From contig CALLDI010000007.1 of the NCBI GenBank assembly GCA_937998355.1, positions 1-64,000 on the forward strand: a DNA stretch of 64,000 nucleotides, written 5' to 3'. Each line of letters begins with the position of its first letter. The stretch's first letter is position 1. This DNA comes from an uncultured Eggerthella sp. GTDB taxonomy: Bacteria; Actinomycetota; Coriobacteriia; Coriobacteriales; Eggerthellaceae. A program made the position numbers and the translations under genes. The notes under the pieces were generated by a model. It made no database searches. It had not been told where the DNA came from and was given only the letters and a program-made list of their open reading frames with translations. Below are positions 62,186 to 64,000 of this stretch, piece by piece.

Positions 62186-64000
62186 CTACGCGAAATAGTC
62201 TACGCCGCCTTCGAAGATCGGCTGGTAGAGATCGCCCGGCACGTTCTTGTAGAGGCCAGCGCCGCTGCGTTCGCTGTGGCCCATCTTGCCGAACACGCGG
62301 CCATCGGGGCTGGTGATGCCCTCGATCGCCCACGCTGAACCGTTCGGGTTGAAGGCGAGATCCATGGAAGGCACGCCGTTGCCGTCGACGTATTGGGTCG
62401 CGATCTGGCCGCTGGCCTTCAGCTGCTCGAGCAGTTCGGGCGAGGCGACGAAGCGGCCTTCGCCGTGACTGATGGCGACCGTGTGGATGTCGCCCACCTT
62501 GCAGCGCGAGAGCCACGGGGAGAGCGTGGAGGCGACGCGCGTGTCGACCAGCATGCTCTGATGGCGGCCGATGGCGTTGAACGTGAGCGTCGGGCAGGTG
62601 TCGTCCATCTCGCGGATGTCGCCGAACGGAACGAGGCCGAGCTTCACGAGCGCCTGGAAGCCGTTGCAAATGCCGAGCATGAGGCCGTCGCGATTCTGCA
62701 GCAGGTCGCGCACGGCTTCGGTGACCTCGGGCGCGCGGAAGAACGACGTGATGAACTTCGCGGAGCCGTCGGGCTCGTCGCCGCCGGAGAAGCCGCCGGG
62801 AATCATGACGATCTGGCTTTCGCGAATGGCGTTGGCCAGGGCTTTCGTGCTCTCGATGACCGCTTGCGGCGTGAGGTTATTCACGATGAGCGTGGTGGGC
62901 GCCGCGCCAGCACGCTCGAAGGCTCGGGCGGTGTCGTATTCGCAGTTATTGCCCGGGAAGACCGGGATGATGACGCGCGGTTTGGCGACCGAGCCGCAGT
63001 ACACGAGCGGGGTCGCGCCGTCGAAGCTGATGGCTTCGACCGTGGCGTGTTCGTCGGCTGCGGCATCTGCGCCAGCCGCCTTGTCCTGCGCGGTGGCCTC
63101 CTCGTCCTCGAGCGAACGATACGGGAAGACCGACTCGAGCTTGGATTCCCAGGCTTCCTGCAGGTCGGCCAGCGCGACCGATTCGTCGCCAACAGCGAAT
63201 TCGTATTCGGCCGTGGTGACGCCCGCGTCGACCACTTCGTAATAGTTGGTGGATTCGGGGAGCTGCGCATCGGTCGACAGCTCGACGATGAAGCTGCCGT
63301 AAGCTGGCTCGAAGAGCGCCGATGAACTGATGCTTCCATCGATCTGGATGCCGATGCGATTGCCCAGCGCCATCTTGAAGAGCGCTTCGGCGTAGCTGCC
63401 GTACCCCGGCGTTGCGACCGAGAGGGCCGTGCCTTCGCCGATGAGGCTTTCGACCAGGTCGCATGCTGCGCGGAAGCCTTCTGCGTCAGGCAGCAGGCCG
63501 TCGTCCTGATAGGTGGGCGAGATGAACAGGACGCGGTTGCCCGCACCCTTGAATTCGGGAGAGGTGACGCGATCGATCGGGCCACACGCCGTCGCGAACG
63601 ACACGAGCGTGGGCGGCACGTCGAGCTGCTCGAAGGAGCCGGACATGGAGTCCTTGCCGCCGATCGAACCGACTTCCGTGTCGACCTGCGCCATGAGCGC
63701 GCCGAGCACGGACGCGACTGGTTTGCCCCAGCGCGTCGGTTCTTCGCGCAGACGCTCGAAGTATTCCTGGAATGAATAGTAAGCGTTCTTGCGCTGGAAG
63801 CCGGCGGACACGAGCTTGGCCAGCGATTCGATGACCGCGAGATAGGCGCCCTCGTACTGGTTCGCCTCGGAAAGATACGGATTGAAGCCCCAGGCCATGC
63901 CTGAGCACGTAGTGGTCTCGCCGTCGACCGGGAACTTCGCCGCCATGGCCATGGAAGGCGTGAGCTGATGCTTGCCGCCAAAGGGCATGAGCACCGTGGC
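62186..64000 (-). CDS. purL: Phosphoribosylformylglycinamidine synthase, C-terminal part (5' end outside window)
   Basis: The last ~604 residues of a single-chain PurL, which makes FGAM from FGAR, glutamine and ATP in purine synthesis. The second AIR-synthase-like half is seen with LGALMAQVDTEVGSIGGKDS. The glutaminase domain (about the last 270 residues) has FPGNNCEYDTARAF, the nucleophile Cys in GICNGFQ and a C-terminal SHGEGRF. The N-terminal half lies beyond the right edge, and the frame is open to base 64000. Single-chain PurL with fused glutaminase occurs in proteobacteria and in some Firmicutes and Coriobacteriia. It is translationally linked to the downstream elp3-like gene. Confidence 0.95.
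   Translation of the reverse strand, partial: ATVLMPFGGKHQLTPSMAMAAKFPVDGETTTCSGMAWGFNPYLSEANQYEGAYLAVIESLAKLVSAGFQRKNAYYSFQEYFERLREEPTRWGKPVASVLGALMAQVDTEVGSIGGKDSMSGSFEQLDVPPTLVSFATACGPIDRVTSPEFKGAGNRVLFISPTYQDDGLLPDAEGFRAACDLVESLIGEGTALSVATPGYGSYAEALFKMALGNRIGIQIDGSISSSALFEPAYGSFIVELSTDAQLPESTNYYEVVDAGVTTAEYEFAVGDESVALADLQEAWESKLESVFPYRSLEDEEATAQDKAAGADAAADEHATVEAISFDGATPLVYCGSVAKPRVIIPVFPGNNCEYDTARAFERAGAAPTTLIVNNLTPQAVIESTKALANAIRESQIVMIPGGFSGGDEPDGSAKFITSFFRAPEVTEAVRDLLQNRDGLMLGICNGFQALVKLGLVPFGDIREMDDTCPTLTFNAIGRHQSMLVDTRVASTLSPWLSRCKVGDIHTVAISHGEGRFVASPELLEQLKASGQIATQYVDGNGVPSMDLAFNPNGSAWAIEGITSPDGRVFGKMGHSERSGAGLYKNVPGDLYQPIFEGGVDYFA

Noticed and set aside
62393..63325. Plus-strand frame of 310 codons over purL
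   Set aside because: Antisense of the PurL glutaminase and AIR-synthase domains.

Overview
The window looks like a chromosome segment of a high-GC Gram-positive bacterium. My best guess is class Coriobacteriia (Eggerthellaceae or Atopobiaceae type). The reasons are high third-position GC, use of TTG and GTG starts, a class III fructose-bisphosphatase, a sensor kinase with duplicated extracellular solute-binding domains, a MscL with a zinc-ribbon tail, a single-chain PurL and a giant BspA/InlB-type surface protein. The taxon is an inference; no rRNA or marker gene is present.

Layout. (1) Positions 1-26493, minus strand: one uninterrupted reading frame of at least 8,831 codons that starts in the window and leaves it at the left edge without a stop. 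It encodes an exported adhesin-like giant with a signal peptide, two low-complexity linkers, about 18 composite modules of BspA/DUF285 leucine-rich repeats each headed by a WW-containing motif, a CUB-like domain, and about 20 InlB-B (Flg_new) repeats. (2) 26.5-31.0 kb: an AT-rich, gene-poor stretch holding one Fic-family gene with a degenerate catalytic motif. Around it lie DnaA-box-like 9-mers in a perfect inverted repeat, paired 11-bp direct repeats, an imperfect ~53-bp dispersed repeat on both sides of fic, a 255-bp element with 19-bp inverted ends, and two minus-strand terminators. (3) 31-37.4 kb: class III FBPase, a hybrid histidine kinase and rubrerythrin. (4) 37.7-49.5 kb: a long run of minus-strand genes: NlpC/P60 hydrolase, MscL, a PAP2 phosphatase with a ~400-residue acidic tail, rhodanese, a glyoxalase-like protein, a HIT protein, an ABC exporter, and an HTH / Ser-Thr kinase / membrane-protein cluster. 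(5) 49.9-64 kb: 2-hydroxyacid dehydrogenase, a stand-alone Hpt protein, a nitrilase-family amidase, a YhgE/Pip-type membrane protein with divergent TetR regulator, an HdeD-like protein, an endonuclease IV homologue that has lost four metal ligands, EttA, a GH25 muramidase, an Elp3-like tRNA-modifying enzyme and the 3' part of purL.

How the parts work together. Much of the window concerns the cell envelope: the giant adhesin, NlpC/P60 and GH25 wall hydrolases, MscL, PAP2, YhgE-like export and HdeD. The hybrid kinase (two receiver domains, no Hpt) and the separate Hpt protein 15 kb away could form one phosphorelay. The HTH gene, the kinase and a small protein that repeats the kinase's membrane anchor look like one signalling unit. 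The most unusual items are the giant modular protein, the DNA elements around fic, and two enzymes (Fic and Nfo) whose active-site signatures are clearly altered.
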